The notes below the pieces were generated by a model, which ran no database searches, had not been told where the DNA came from, and saw only the letters and a list, made by a program, of their open reading frames with translations. Shown piece after piece: positions 35,201-63,159 of a stretch of 64,000 nt of DNA. The position numbers were made by a program, and so were the translations under genes. Origin of the DNA: Triatoma infestans (Eukaryota; Arthropoda; Insecta; Hemiptera; Reduviidae). Position 1 is the stretch's first letter. Every line of letters starts with the position of its first letter. The DNA lies in the NCBI GenBank assembly GCA_011037195.1, contig JAAEAF010003579.1, forward strand, positions 1-64,000, written 5' to 3'.

Positions 35201-35754
35201 GTAGTAAAGAGAAGGAGATATTTATTTCCATTAAATAACTTTAAATCCTGCAGATGAATGAGCAGAGAGAGCTGCACCGAAGTTATTATGTTTACAAAAA
35301 CGAATACATACCAATTCATGTGCCACAGAGTGGACAAATGCGTCAAATGAATGTGTTTACAAATTTGAAGAGCATCCATACCGTTAAACAGAAATACCAT
35401 TAGATGAAAAAAACTTAAAAACAATAAAAAAATAAAATTACTTGAACTACTATATAGAGCATCTCTTAAGAGGAACTGGCTTTGGGAATTCTGGCTCTCC
35501 TACGAGTATCCCAGCGAAACAAACCGAATAACACTGACTCTTCCAACACTCACTCTCTTAGAAGGAAGAAGACTACCGGTTTATTCAGTATTGTTGTATT
35601 CTTGCTGATATCACAGCAGCAACACCAACAACACTGACGTCTTCAATATTGATCTCCAAAGGAGGAAGTGAATTAAGTACTTCTTCAGGATTTTTATCAT
35701 TCTTGATGAATCCAAGTCAAACAACAGGACTAACACTGACTCTTGCCGGGGCTC

Positions 35755-36210
35755 AGAGGCAGTCATGGTAAAGAAGAGGCTGACAGATTAGTAAAAGAGA
35801 GAGTCTTATCACCACCCATTGGTACTGACTTTCTGCGACATCTTGTACAGAACTGGCCACAAAAAAACATTCTCGAATGTTGAGGATCAGAGGTACTCCT
35901 GGAGGAGCCAGTAAACTCACGCACATTATATCCCATCAGTAGAGACGAAAATGAGGTAAGGAGAATTACTGTCACGGTTTCAGGGCACTGCCTTTCTTAG
36001 GAAACACTCACAAAATAAGGGGCTTGAGGAGGATATAGTTTGAAGAAAGTGTGTCAAGAAGGATGAAAAACACCCGTTTCACCTTCTTTGTGAATGTGTC
36101 CATTTTGTTTAAAAATGATTTCCTAAGGTCGGAACAGGAACACTGGCACCGAACCAAGGAATGAAAGTATAGTTGTTGCTTCAATCCTGGCATTTATCAA
36201 CTAAACAGGG
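35755..36210 (+). pseudogene. LINE RNase H / 3' coding end relic
   Basis: Plus-strand frames give EEADRLVKE, then GHCLS ... TLTK and KVCQEG.KTPVSPSL, which fit the C-terminal RNase H and the following Cys/His-type region of R1/Jockey-group LINEs (GHC..LR..L...G, C..C.E..ET..H...C). It is interrupted by stops. The downstream 36210-36800 may be its 3' untranslated region. Confidence 0.55.
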
Positions 36211-37646
36211 TTGATGAAAATGAAACTATGGTGCACAGTGAGTTCCCGAGTAGGAAGTGTGGACTAAACCTTCTTTAGGGATCAAGGGCGTTCTGTAGAT
36301 ATCCCATCCTTCCAAATCTTACTCCGAAGGTGGAAGTATACCAGCCTCTTCTTCAGAGAGCTTGGCGTTCCTGCAATTATCCCAGTTTATCAAGATGAGA
36401 ACATTCAAAATGAAATTCACAACACTCACAGATTACATGTAGAGAGCCAGTAAAGAAAGTTGAAATGTGCAACTACTTGTTGGGTTTAATGTATCCGCAA
36501 AGAACATCTAGCACTCATCTTAACAGAACCACACTAAAACTTACCACATGTAAATTTTAAATACGACTAAATCCTACGTACAAACACTCCAGGGAGCCAT
36601 AAGACTTCTTTTAGGTTAATTAGATTTAGCTACAAAGTGACTATGTTTTCTTATCTAACATCCACACTAAACAAAGGGCCCACAAAAAAAGTAGAATGTT
36701 TACAGCTCTCTTTGGTTTCGAATACCCGGGGACAGAATTAAGCTCACACTGGTCCACCTACAAATTTATATATAACAAAATAAGTCATTCTGGTTGAGGA
36801 ATTTGATTATGAAACTATCAAATCCCAATCCAATGGAATTTAAACAATATTAAAACTAAATAACTCAAATCTAGGTTTTTCGTTCTTTTTATAAGTCTTT
36901 ATGATTGTCTAAATATAATTATTTATAATTTTAAACAATAATATTATTTTGATCAAAACTAATAATTTTGAATATTATTTATTTTATATTTTAACAAGAA
37001 ATAAGTCATTTACTTTTTCTAAATAAAAAAGGAATTCTTATTTTTATAAAAAGATAAAAGTTTATAATACCTAAATAGATAATAAGTATTATTACATTGT
37101 ATCTTCTATTTGAATCTAATTAAAAGCTTTTTGTAAAAAGATAAACTTTTTATATTCAAAGTATATGTTTATTTTATAAACGATAGGAAGGAATTTGTTA
37201 AACTTTTATAAAACTACAGTTTATATTCTTTTTTAATTTTATTTTAAGAAAGCACAAAGGAGATTCTTTTTTTAATAAATATATTTCATTTTCATTAAAA
37301 TATGGTCTTCATAATAAAATGGTCTTGAAATTTTTTTGAATGATTTCGATGTATTTCATTATTTTTTATTAATTTTATTTAATTCGGCGATACAATTTCA
37401 ATTGAAATTTATTGAATAAATTTTCTTTTTCAATTTTTTAGTAATAAGATTTTTTTATTTCATTTAAAAAATTCTTTCTTTAATTAATAGAAATATCTTT
37501 TTGAGGGGATGGTAGTTTCATTACAAGTTTAAATTAAATCTGTATGATTTTTTTTTAATAAAAAGAAAGAAATAAAAATTAATTTTTAATTATAGATACG
37601 ATTTCAAAATTACCAAATATATATATATAAAATTATATATATACAG

Positions 37647-37652
37647 TTTATT
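37647..37652 (-). terminator. KCNQ: Polyadenylation signal for KCNQ
   Basis: AATAAA on the minus strand about 40 bases after the KCNQ stop codon. Confidence 0.5.
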
Positions 37653-37688
37653 AAAATATAATATACATAAATATGTATAAATGTAGCA

Positions 37689-53672
<15,984 letters not shown>

Positions 53673-53829
53673 CTGTTAAAAAAAATAATAATAAAATAAA
53701 AGGCTTTTTATACGTGTAACAAGTTATAGTTTGCACGAATTCAGAAATGTCCACACAATGTACTTCAGAGAGATTTCTCCAGAAAGTCCAACATAAAATC
53801 AATATTTGCAAAAAATGAATCAAGGAGAA

Positions 53830-54260
53830 AAAAATCTGATGAGAAGAAATTCACACAACTTTCTCTTTAATTGACGGAATTTTTACTTGAATTTTCTTAG
53901 GTCATGAGCTGTCATCGGGAAAATTACAAAAAATAATTACTGTTCTTTATAAATTCATACTAACGGTAACAGATTTCTTTGAACTTGGAATAGTCTGGTG
54001 TTGTCTATTAATATTGTAAATGTATTGCACTGAAGGAACACTTCAAAGAGAAGCTAAAGGTTGCATCATCCCCTAAAAGAATCTTCAAAAAAATAATTTT
54101 TCTCGGGGGAAATACTTTAAAAATTAAATTTGTAGAGGATTTTCTTTGTGTGTAAGTAATCAAAAATCTCCGTAGTAAGTAAGCAAAAATTTAAAGAAAA
54201 TCTTTGTAGCCATTTCTGTGACAATCCGAGAAGCTGAAATAACAATTCAGAAAAGCCGCA
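53830..54260 (-). repeat. Dispersed repeat R1, diverged minus copy
   Basis: Contains CACACAACTTTCTCTTTAAT, a TGAAGGAACACTTCAAAGAG segment and TTTTTCTCGGGGGAAATAC corresponding to R1 landmarks. Diverged. Confidence 0.5.
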
Positions 54261-54762
54261 CAAAAAAAAGAAACTTTATTCTATTTTATTTTTGTTTTGT
54301 TTTGTATAAGCTATTGCAACTTATTTTATTCCATTACTCTAGAAATGGCGTCTCCAGGGACTGAGGGGAAAAATAAACAAGGTAAAAGGGGGCTGGGCAT
54401 TATTAGCCCTACTTCTCTTGCACTAACCACTCTACAAATATTTGGGCATAAAAGTGTTTTCTTTGTAAACAATCAATCAGTATGAAAGAAGTAATGTATA
54501 AAAAAAAAAAATACTTAAAAAAAGGAAAAAAAAGGTGGCGGACATGTTTGGAGAATCTTTGCTTTAAAATAGCTCTCTAAACTGACACACTTCAGCATGG
54601 TATGGAAGAAAAACAAACTAACTGGTGTGAATCACTCACACGATTTTCTCTTAATTAAAACAATTGCGATTTTTACATTGCTCTCAACATAACCTCAGGC
54701 TAGAGGAGATGTAGATTAGTCCTCAGCTCTTAGTAGATATTACTTCAATGAAATTGGTTAAA

Positions 54763-54855
54763 ACTAGGATTTTATCCGTCCGTAGTATGTATTATTTTTG
54801 TTGCTTCTGATCGTTTTCGGATTGTCTTTTATCATCAGAATAAGATTTGTCACAA
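54763..54855 (-). repeat. Hammerhead family 2, partial arm
   Basis: Minus strand carries TCTGATGATAAAAGACAATC, CGAAAACGATCAGAAGC and TACTACGGACGGATAAAATC, matching the family 2 arm from the core to the outer end. Confidence 0.65.
54804..54843 (-). ncRNA. Hammerhead-like motif with exact CTGATGA core
   Basis: Minus strand: CTGATGA, T, then AAAAGACAATCC where stem II should be (pairing lost on one side), GAAA, ACG and triplet ATC. The exact core in this copy supports the alignment used for the other family 2 copies. Confidence 0.45.
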
Positions 54856-55097
54856 AATATAATTATATACTGTAGATGAGGCTCCTAGAATCATCAGAAA
54901 TGCGGAAAAAAAATCCCAATAACTCATTTTCGAATTGCCACACTCTTAAAAATCAAATTACCCCCTTTGAGTAAGTGTCCCATGTTGGGAGCCAAGGATC
55001 TATGGCTATTCCGCTAACTGTTTTTGTAATTATTATAAACTCAATTTTTATATTATCCTCAATTTTAATCCATTTTTTTTTCTTTTTCATTTAGATC

Positions 55098-55286
55098 ATG
55101 AGTAAAACAAAATTAAGAGATAATCCATCCGAAGTATTAGAACATATAGATCGGCTGGGAGACAGTATGGATATTAGATATTTGTTGAAATATTTCAAAT
55201 TTGGAAAGTATGAAATATCCAGAAATATATTAAAACGCTTGTATATAATTATTAGTAGTGTTGATTCCAATAGCATGCTTTTCAAG
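55098..55286 (+). CDS. Unknown protein exon 1
   Basis: 63 codons from MSKTKLRDNPSEVLEHIDRL to SNSMLFK. Donor GTAAGT. The exon body begins at 55095 after an AG. Confidence 0.7.
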
Positions 55287-58200
55287 GTAAGTTGATTTTT
55301 ATTTTAGTAGTATTAGTATGATAATCATTCAATAAATAGAGAAATATTTTAGATGTTTTACGAATGAATCTCATAATTAACCTATATTTCGGCCGCAACA
55401 TCCTCTATATTTATACATCTGTCCCATCTCTCTTAGTTTTTTTATGCGGAAATAGATCTGCAAATTCCTTGTTTTGAAGTCAATTTTGCACATTTGTTCT
55501 TCACTTTTTGTTTTTGTTAAAATTCTGTTGCCTCGAGATGTCTTCTTCAGAGGCCAAACAAAAAGGAATCTGATGGTGCGGATCCTATCTGTAAAGGTGG
55601 ATGTGGCATAACATCCCAGCTGCCTACAGTACTCCTTCACTTTGCAAACCATGTCGCTATTTCAAGCTCGCAGTCAGTGTACTGTCCTTCCAAAAATTAA
55701 CAGGACACTTTACCGGTCATGGTTGGACTTCATTTTTTCCTCGCTTGAGACGGAGGATGCTTCCAATTCCAACCTTAGATTCAGTCTTCTAATAATGAAG
55801 TTAAGTCTCATCAGATTTCACTTATCCATTCCATTTGTTCCCCGGAAACATGAAATCTAATGTTCTTTAGGATGGTCCCTTAACTCTCTTGGAATCCATC
55901 TTGCTCCATCACATGTTAAACGGCAATTCAGTCTGCGTAATTAGTGGAATAAACTCTGCTAACACTTGGATCACATTATTCAGCAATATTTTGTATCGTG
56001 ATTATGACGAGCATCAATGCTGCTTCACCCTGACGGAGTAAGAACCTCGATTACTTGTCACGCACGTTGCATATCGGACACCTTCTGTTCGGCTAACCTT
56101 GAATTGATACAATCCATCATAGAAGTTCGCACGATTCATACAGGCACTGCTTAAGCATTCGGGAATAAATTCCAGATAGTTTCACTCCCCTTCAGAATAT
56201 TGTTCTTCAAATGTGAATATTCTTCTACATAACTTACCGCACTGAATGAATAGTAGATGTGATCCGAGTCGCTGTTGTGACCGATGAGCCGGCTCAGCCG
56301 ATTTTTAGATAGTTAGGATCCGATTTTCTGCATGCACCATCTCTACCTCTGTGTTTCGTTCGAAGACGGAGCAAGCATTGTCCCAACAAGTACAGTAGTC
56401 GGCTCCTTTATTGTCAAGTTCGATTCCACCATTAGTGGAATCCAACATTAATCCAAATAGACAAAACATGGTAGTCAGGTTTTCAGTATTACATCACCAA
56501 GTATTCAAAACAAGTTTCCATAGAACTGGAATTCCCCAACTTTTAAAAATTTGAAATTAATAAAAATTATCTTTTTTTAAAAAAAATCATTTACAATAAA
56601 TTCATAACAGTATTGTAGTGTAATTGTAATAATACAAATTGTAATTACACTGGCATATACATAGTTGACAGCCACTTCCAACAAGATCGTTTTTATACAT
56701 GTCCAGCCATAATATTATTTTAATTAAAAAAATTAAAACACTGAATAAATGTAAATAGGAACATTTTTTCATTTTTTAATCTAAACGTCAATTTTTTTCA
56801 ATCTCAATTCCTCATCAACCCTAAAAAGAGCTCCCGAAGAAGGGCACCAATGGTACCCGAAATGTAGGGCACAAAGAATTCTTTTTTCTTTAAATACTTC
56901 TCTGGCCATTGCCGCATAAACACCTTATTGTAAATAGGGAAAAATTTGATAGAGGATGAATCTATTTTTGATATTGTAAAATAATGAAATATTGCATTTT
57001 AAAAATTATCTTAATGAAAAAAACTTGCAGTTCATCTTTAAAATTCCCAGAAAATCTAGAAATAAACATGAAAACAAAACATAGACATCCAATAAGTACA
57101 CTTGGAATGTGAATACTCCGATCATTACTGTCAATTATTTGACGAGTTGACTAGCTCAATTGATCTGATTCTCATTAAGGATCCAGATCCGATAAGTCGA
57201 CTCATTAAAAAAGAACCGTATTTGCCAGGACTAGTATATTGCAACAATAGTTTTAAACTGTTGACAGAGATGCCAACTTTGTATCGCTAAAAGTGTATCA
57301 TTATTCTTACAAAGATATTTTTTTATTTAAAATTCTTAGTCTCTTGACTTATAGAATGAACTAGAAATATTATTATTAATATTGCATTGTTTCATAGAGA
57401 TAAGAGATTTTAACATCAACTAAAAAAAAGAAAGCGTTTTCGTTGGTTTTGTTTCAGACGAAATACGAACCAGCTTTCGTATCGCATGAATTTATAAGGA
57501 AATTATCTGCACATTTTTTATCTAAATATTCATTACGTCATCCAGATATATTAACTGCCAGAGTTTTTATAATTTTATTACATTTATGTGGAAAAACCGA
57601 TAATCTCACCATATCAACAATGGAAGCTACTCATTGTTTACAGTATATACTAACAATTTTTATTAAAACAATTAAATTATTTAAGGTACCAATGTATTCG
57701 GTAAGTAAATATTATTTTTGTTTATATTATATAATTTTCATAAAGAAAACAGTAAATAAATTATCTAGTGTGAGACATTCAAACAATTTTCTCTTTACTT
57801 TTTCTAAACATACCTAGGCATTTCATTTAAATATTCATGGTGGGCATTAGAATTGCTGTTTTTTGAGGACATACCTGGATTTGGGATAAATTAATTGACA
57901 ATGCCCCAAACAAACTTGTATCGGCATCTTAAAATGAGCACCCTATAAACTCACAGATTACCCCCAGGATTACGCTAAAATAAATTTTTTCACATACACA
58001 CCCACAACTTGCTAAAAACCTTTTTTTCTTTTCTTAATCAGGGTACCTCAAAACATTATATCCGATCAAAACTAAGAAAACTTGACACGTTTGCAATACT
58101 TCTTTCCGTTACATCAACAAGAGAAATTAAAAATAAGTTTATTATCTCTACCAAATTGTTAGAAAATCGCGGTTAACCAGAAATGCGGCTTCCAGATTAG

Positions 58201-58792
58201 GTTCCTGGAGTTATCGGAAAAGAAAAACAGGGCTAACCTTGAAATACCAACTGCATGTACACAAATCTATCACTTTTATTTGAAACATATTTTTTCGGTG
58301 AAAAGTGGGGGGTTCAGGTTGCTTATTGGAGTTTGATGGATCTCTTCTGCAGTGTAATCACATTCAAGTACTACCTTCTAGTGTCCAGCACCGGCATGCA
58401 TACCCACCATATTTATGTTAAAGGAAGCTGTACTTTTAGAATAAATATTAAAATTTGAATAAAATTGGTCAAAGAGAAAATTTCACATCAAATATGTTTT
58501 ATACCCAGCAAACTACGAATTTTGAGGGGATAACACAATTTCAAAAATTTGTAGTAGAAAAAAGACATTTATTTGCGGTGAAGACATAATTTTGCAAATA
58601 CTTTCCCACAATACTACTGTAATACAAACGTACTATTTGTTTTGTCAATTCTAGCTGAATTGGAAAACACCAGAGAAAAACATATTCTACATCGTGTGGC
58701 ATGCGATACCATGTCTATTCAACAAGATTATTATTGACAAGACGGATATCAATGAAGAAATATCACCCGTCTGTAAAAATATTTTCATTCAG
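55098..58792 (+). CDS. Unrecognised helical protein, three exons, partial (gene span)
   Basis: Exons 55098-55286, 57458-57700 and 58655-58792 join in phase 0 with good sites (TTTCATTTAG/ATCATG, AAG/GTAAGT, GTTTCAG/AC, TCG/GTAAGT, TTCTAG/CT, CAG/GTAATT) to give 190 codons. The start ATG is three bases into the first exon, so a 5' untranslated exon probably lies upstream. The protein is rich in Leu, Ile and Lys and looks all-helical, with no signal peptide or obvious catalytic motif. I do not recognise the family. The last exon ends on a donor without a stop, so more exons follow, none of which I could find before 64000. It points away from KCNQ. Confidence 0.7.
55377..56560. other. Less AT-rich block of unclear origin
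   Basis: Both strands give scattered short protein-like frames (for example a 91-codon minus frame at 55377-55652). The composition suggests an old retroelement, but I find no diagnostic motif. It fills most of intron 1 of the unknown gene. Confidence 0.4.
56830..56870 (+). ncRNA. Hammerhead-ribozyme-like motif, separate family
   Basis: GCTC, CCGAAGA in the core position (one change from CTGAAGA), A, stem II GGGcACC/GGTaCCC with a 3-base loop and one mismatch, GAAA, T-GTA, GGGC. GGGC can pair with GCTC (one G-U). It lies in sense orientation in intron 1 of the gene at 55098. Confidence 0.45.
57458..57700 (+). CDS. Unknown protein exon 2
   Basis: 81 codons, TKYEPAFVSHEFIRKLSAHF to KLFKVPMYS. 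Two hydrophobic helices; donor GTAAGT. Confidence 0.75.
57985..58140 (-). repeat. Dispersed repeat R1, minus piece
   Basis: CACATACACACCCACAACTT, CTCAAAACATTATATCCG and TTTGCAATACTTCTTTCCG are R1 head landmarks in reverse. Confidence 0.6.
58141..58560 (+). repeat. Dispersed repeat R1, plus piece
   Basis: ATCACTTTTATTTGAAACAT, a TTTTTCGGTGAAAAGTGGGG segment and AAATTGGTCAAAG belong to the distal part of R1. Together with the preceding minus piece it makes an inverted pair. Confidence 0.55.
58655..58792 (+). CDS. Unknown protein exon 3
   Basis: 46 codons, LNWKTPEKNIFYIVWHAIPC to KNIFIQ, between a TTCTAG acceptor and a GTAATT donor. Confidence 0.7.
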
Positions 58793-59079
58793 GTAATTAT
58801 ATAAAATTAGTTTCTTCCTTTTTATTTATTTATTGTATGCTCTGCACAATTTTTCGGCTGGCAACAATTGACACAACAATATCCGATTTTGGTCGAAAGA
58901 ATAAGTAAATCATCGAATAAGTTAAAAAAAACTAATGATAAACTAAGTCTAATGAAAAATGTTTCATACTGCAAATATTATAATTTTAATAAGTAAACTT
59001 TCTTAAAACCTGGAATTTTTACTAAAAATGCAGTGTCTAAATCTCTAGATAGTAGAGAAGTGTACAGTAGATAATTGTT

Positions 59080-59640
59080 TTTTTTTACTTTCTCTTTCTA
59101 CTAGTAAGCGACCAGTATTGCAATCGTGATTCTCTCCTACTACTAGTAAGAGTAAAAAAACCCCTTTGAATAAATAACAAAAAAATTTAAGCGAATGGTC
59201 TGTAAGTGTGTGTGTTAACAGAATATCTCAAACGAAAAGTCACAGGAGGCTCAAACTTGGTATTCCATTTTAAGTACCGCATCAGATAAGAAGATTTTTT
59301 ACAAACTTTCTTTAATCTTTGTATACTATCTATACAAATAAATATCTATCAGTTTTATTTCAACCATTTTCCCGAAAAAATCTATTTTTGGGGGTTTCTG
59401 GGGAAACAGCGACGCATGTTTTTCTCTAAAGTAACACTTCAGTATAATATATGATTTTGCTAACAATTATTACATACAAATATTAATATACATTACAAGC
59501 TTTGATAGAATTCCAAATTTGAACAAAATTGGTTAATCGGAATTGCGATTTTACAGAAGAATAGCTTTTTCAGTTTTCTGGGGGAATTTTCTCGAAAACA
59601 GTTACTGTTAGGGTATTATGACTCGAGATAATGATTCAAA
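59080..59640 (+). repeat. Dispersed repeat R1, copy j
   Basis: TTTTTTACTTTCTCTTTC head with ACTAGTAAG repeats, AAGCGAATGGTCTGTAAGTG, CTCAAACTTGGTATTCC, TTTTCCCGAAAAAATC and GGTTAATCGGAATTGCGATT appear in order. Confidence 0.75.
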
Positions 59641-59939
59641 TCTGGTAGCTCAATAACTATTGAATTTAACACAAAATAACTGAACGAAAACAAACATGAC
59701 TTGATGACTACTAAATTCCTCCGGGATGTACTTCAGTGATTCTTGCGAGCCTGCATTGCAGAAGGGGTCATCAAGTTATCATCCTTGATGAGCGCCATTT
59801 TGCCCACTTTGAGCTCGCCTTACTATTAAATGCAAACCTGAGGCAATATTCCATCACCCTTATTATAATTTATTAAAATCAGAAAACCTTCTGAATACAT
59901 CTAATGTTGTCTAATGTTGTAAAATAAAGAGGTCTTATT

Positions 59940-60790
59940 AGATTTTACTTCAGGAACATTAACAAAATTATCCTTTCAAACAAAATGTCCTGAATGGAAA
60001 TCATTCTCTTCAGACAACCAATGAGGACCATCCCACCATAGTGACGTTGTTGCAAGTTGTTCAATATGAGCGACTCTAGAAATACTGTGGCAGGATTATC
60101 CTTAGATTGTACATGACGCCATCTTGCTATATCAGTTGGTTCTTGAATTTTTGCTACGCGATTCACTACCAAGATGGTCCAATTCATAGCTGCAGAATCG
60201 GTCCATTACAGCACAATTGTTGAATGTGTCCAAAAATGTCTATCAATTATGTCAACTTTACATAATTATATAACTGGCTAATTAAAAGTGCCCCACATAA
60301 CTTTAATCTTGGTATTGAAATTACCTTTATGGTACTACCATTGATTTGGAGCAAATAAGTCTCATACTGAATTCACCCTTCAAGTTTCTGCATCTCAGAT
60401 ATATTGCTGCTCCATAGGCAGACTCAGAAGCGTCCGAGAATCAATTAGATGCGTGAGCCTTCTAGGGATTTTCAGATTATTCAATTGCTGCAAGGACTGA
60501 TTACACGATGCCCGTATTGTACGAAGCATTAAGGGAATGCTTCATCCCATCCCATCTTCAATCGCCATAACTGCTGTAAAATGATTTGGTCACATAGTTA
60601 CTGGGCAAACTAAGCCTAATGGGTCAAAGATGGTTGCTATATCTGATAGAATAGTACGCTTTGTAATTTTATTCCTTATAGAATCCTTACAGTTGCCTGC
60701 AAAAGGATAAAAAATCAATTTGTGGATGCCAAACTAGGCCTAAAGTTTAAACTGTATCACTGGACTCAATTTCATGAATGTGTTGATTTT
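59940..60790 (-). mobile_element. BEL/Pao LTR retrotransposon remnant (RT end, RNase H)
   Basis: Minus-strand frames read, in order, TLGLVWHPQIDF, LSDIATIFDPLGLVCPVT, a FSDASESAYGAAIYLR-type RNase H start, then ILVVNRVAKIQEPTDIARWRHVQSKDNPA. These are characteristic of BEL/Pao Pol. The frames are shifted repeatedly. No LTRs were found. Confidence 0.8.
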
Positions 60791-61939
60791 ACTATTTTAA
60801 CAATTAATTAAATTCCACTGCACAGGAAATTAATATTGAATAACTAATAAAATATTTTCCACAACTAAACAATATTAAATGAATTAATCAATGAATATAA
60901 GCCAGCAACATAAACAAAAAGCTTAACAAATCCTTGTCAAAAAAAAGAAAGTAAAATGAATATTATATGATTAACTATGAATGAATTATGATTCAAGATA
61001 TGATTCAAGTCTGGCAGCTCAATATATTTATGAATTTAACACAAAAAAAATGAATGACAACAAACATGAGTTGAACTTGACATGACTCTAACTTAATGGT
61101 TAACTGTGTTCGTTACTACCATTTCACATAAGAACTGACTCGCAGTGTTGCAGCGAGATATTTCAATAAATAAAATTACCATTAGTACATAATATTTAAT
61201 TTTTATTAATTACATGGAATATATAAGTTTATTCAATACTAATGTTGCAATTTTAAAGAGAATGTCTTGATTACATTGTATTCATTAAAGTAAGAGAAAA
61301 TCGTTTCAGAGAGTTACACATAGATTTTTCTTTTTTTGCTCACAAACACATAGACCGTTCGCTATAAACTTCCCTCGAACTCAGGGAACCTAAAACCTAG
61401 TCACATTTCCTGTGAAACTTTCATTTGTTATGATCTTATAATTCCTCACTCATTTCTTGGGTAATGAATTTTCCTCTAGATAATATAAATAATTAAGTAC
61501 ATCTCATGTTTTAGAAATAAACTGATTATTTATAATAATGAGCATCATCAGCGATTTATTGTTCAACGAAAATATCGCAATCTTATCCAAAGGTCTCTTT
61601 TTCTCATCACTTTATCCAAGTATAATTTGATTCATTCGCTAAATGTAAATGCAATTAATTCCAATGCTCACTATAAATTTGGCAATGATTTGCCATTCAT
61701 TAGCTTCCTTTTCGTTGCTTGTGTAATAACATCATTCACAGATTTTTGTTTCAAATAAAAATACCATTACATTCTTAAAGAACGAATCCTGCAGCATTGC
61801 CTTAATTAAGGCATTAATCGATTTATTTATTTAATCTTTGTTCTTATTATTATGAATATAATTCACGTATGGGCACGACAAAATCCAATACAAATCATAG
61901 CTCTAATGAATGATGTCGATTGATGTTTGCAGAAAATGG
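60791..61939. other. AT-rich interval with an R1 fragment
   Basis: 61290-61440 shows reversed R1 landmarks (AGACCGTTCGCTATAAACTT and CACATTTCCTGTGAAAC). Nothing else is recognised. Confidence 0.45.
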
Positions 61940-62490
61940 CTATAAAGGCAAATCCACCGCTGCCTGGAAGATCGAAAGTGGCTCCCTAGAATGGCAGAGT
62001 TTTTAATAGAAAGTACATCTCTTTAACATGTACTATGTGTAATAGAGTGGCTCTCTCTGTGTGGCTTGTATGTGCGATAATGAGCTAGAGTTTTGCCTGT
62101 GAGTGCGCTAACACCAAATAGTCGCAAACTATTTCTCTTTTTTTTTCTAATTTAAGGCGCGTCAGCATCTATGGTCATTGGCGCCCGGAGGATTCTCAGT
62201 GCACTGCCGGCCTCCGGACAGTATTCTCTCCTTACAAACAACACTGCCCTTCACCGGACAGTGAGCTGCTGAGTCTCCTAGGAAGAAAAAGCTAAGGGTA
62301 GCACAGCTGGACTCGAACCCGGGTCCTCCGCGTGGGAGTCCAGTACACTAACCACTTAGCTATTCCCTTCGCCAAACTATTTCTGGATGTCAGAATAAGT
62401 GTCTTTTTGCTGTTAGACTGAAGATATACACAGTGATTGCCGAAGAATTTCTGAAGATAAAGAGCATCTCGGCAATGAAAAATGAATCTT
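61940..62490. repeat. Dispersed repeat R5, copy c, split by a SINE
   Basis: GCCTGGAAGATCGAAAGTGG, ATGAGCTAGAGTTTTGCCTG and GTGAGTGCGCTAACAC match R5 at 10.55 and 11.93 kb. The sequence is interrupted at 62137-62372 by a SINE and resumes with GGATGTCAGAATAAG. Confidence 0.6.
62137..62372 (-). mobile_element. tRNA-derived SINE, copy 3 (intact ends)
   Basis: Minus strand: A-box TAGCTAAGTGG, B-box GGTTCGAGTCC, palindromic middle, GGCGCCAATGACCATAG and an A-rich tail. A perfect 12-base target duplication CAAACTATTTCT flanks it at 62125-62136 and 62373-62384. It is close in sequence to copy 1 and so probably young. Confidence 0.92.
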
Positions 62491-62527
62491 AATGTTTACT
62501 TGTTTTGGAATACCTGTGACTTACGAT

Positions 62528-62785
62528 AGAATACTGTTTGAAATAAGTAGCAAAACTGACTGCTGTCTTATATATATATATATATATATATCCATTCCTC
62601 ACTTTAGCTAAGGGGCAGAGTTTGACGCACAATGTTTTTAGAGTTGACTGCTGTCATTCATATATTCAAATAGTTCCCCTTCCTTCTCTTTAGCTATGGC
62701 AAGAGTTTGATGTAGACTGACTATAGAATATTGTTTATAAAATTGCCTATTGTCTTTTGTATATATCGGAGCAATTTCCTCTCTC
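62528..62785. repeat. Diverged tandem repeat of about 100 bp with a (TA)n tract
   Basis: GACTGCTGTC, TTAGCTA(A/T)GG and AGAGTTTGA recur two to three times at intervals of roughly 80-100 bases. A TATA tract lies at 62569-62591. Confidence 0.55.
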
Positions 62786-63155
62786 TTTTTACTTTCTCTT
62801 ACTTCCGGTAAGACGAAGTATTGCGATCGTCCAGATTTTCGAAATTGAGTTTTCACTAAAATTACATGTTTTGGGGTCACCTGAATTAGAAAAAAATGTT
62901 TTTAGCGAATGGTCTGTATATATGTGTGTAAATAACATACCAGAATATCACATAACAGAATATCTCAAAAACAAAAAGTCACAGGAAGCACAAACTTGGT
63001 ATTCCGATTAGACGCTACCACCGCATCACACACGAGGATTTCAGGCAAAATCCATCAACCGGAAGTACGACTTTACTGAATTTTTTTTTTTAGTTTTTCG
63101 TGATTTTCTTGAAAACGGCTCTAAAGGTTTTGTTTAAAATTCGTATACTATCTAC
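62780..63155 (+). repeat. Dispersed repeat R1, copy l, left part
   Basis: One of the best kept heads: TTTTTACTTTCTCTTACTTC, GAAGTATTGCGATCG, TTTTCGAAATTGAGTTTTCA, TTTTTAGCGAATGGTCTG. It is interrupted after CGTATACTATCTACAC by the element at 63160. Confidence 0.85.
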
Positions 63156-63159
63156 ACTC

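Noticed and set aside
55530..55570. Hammerhead on the minus strand (CTGAAGAAGACATC)
   Set aside because: The core is present but there is no stem II pairing and no GAAA at the right distance.
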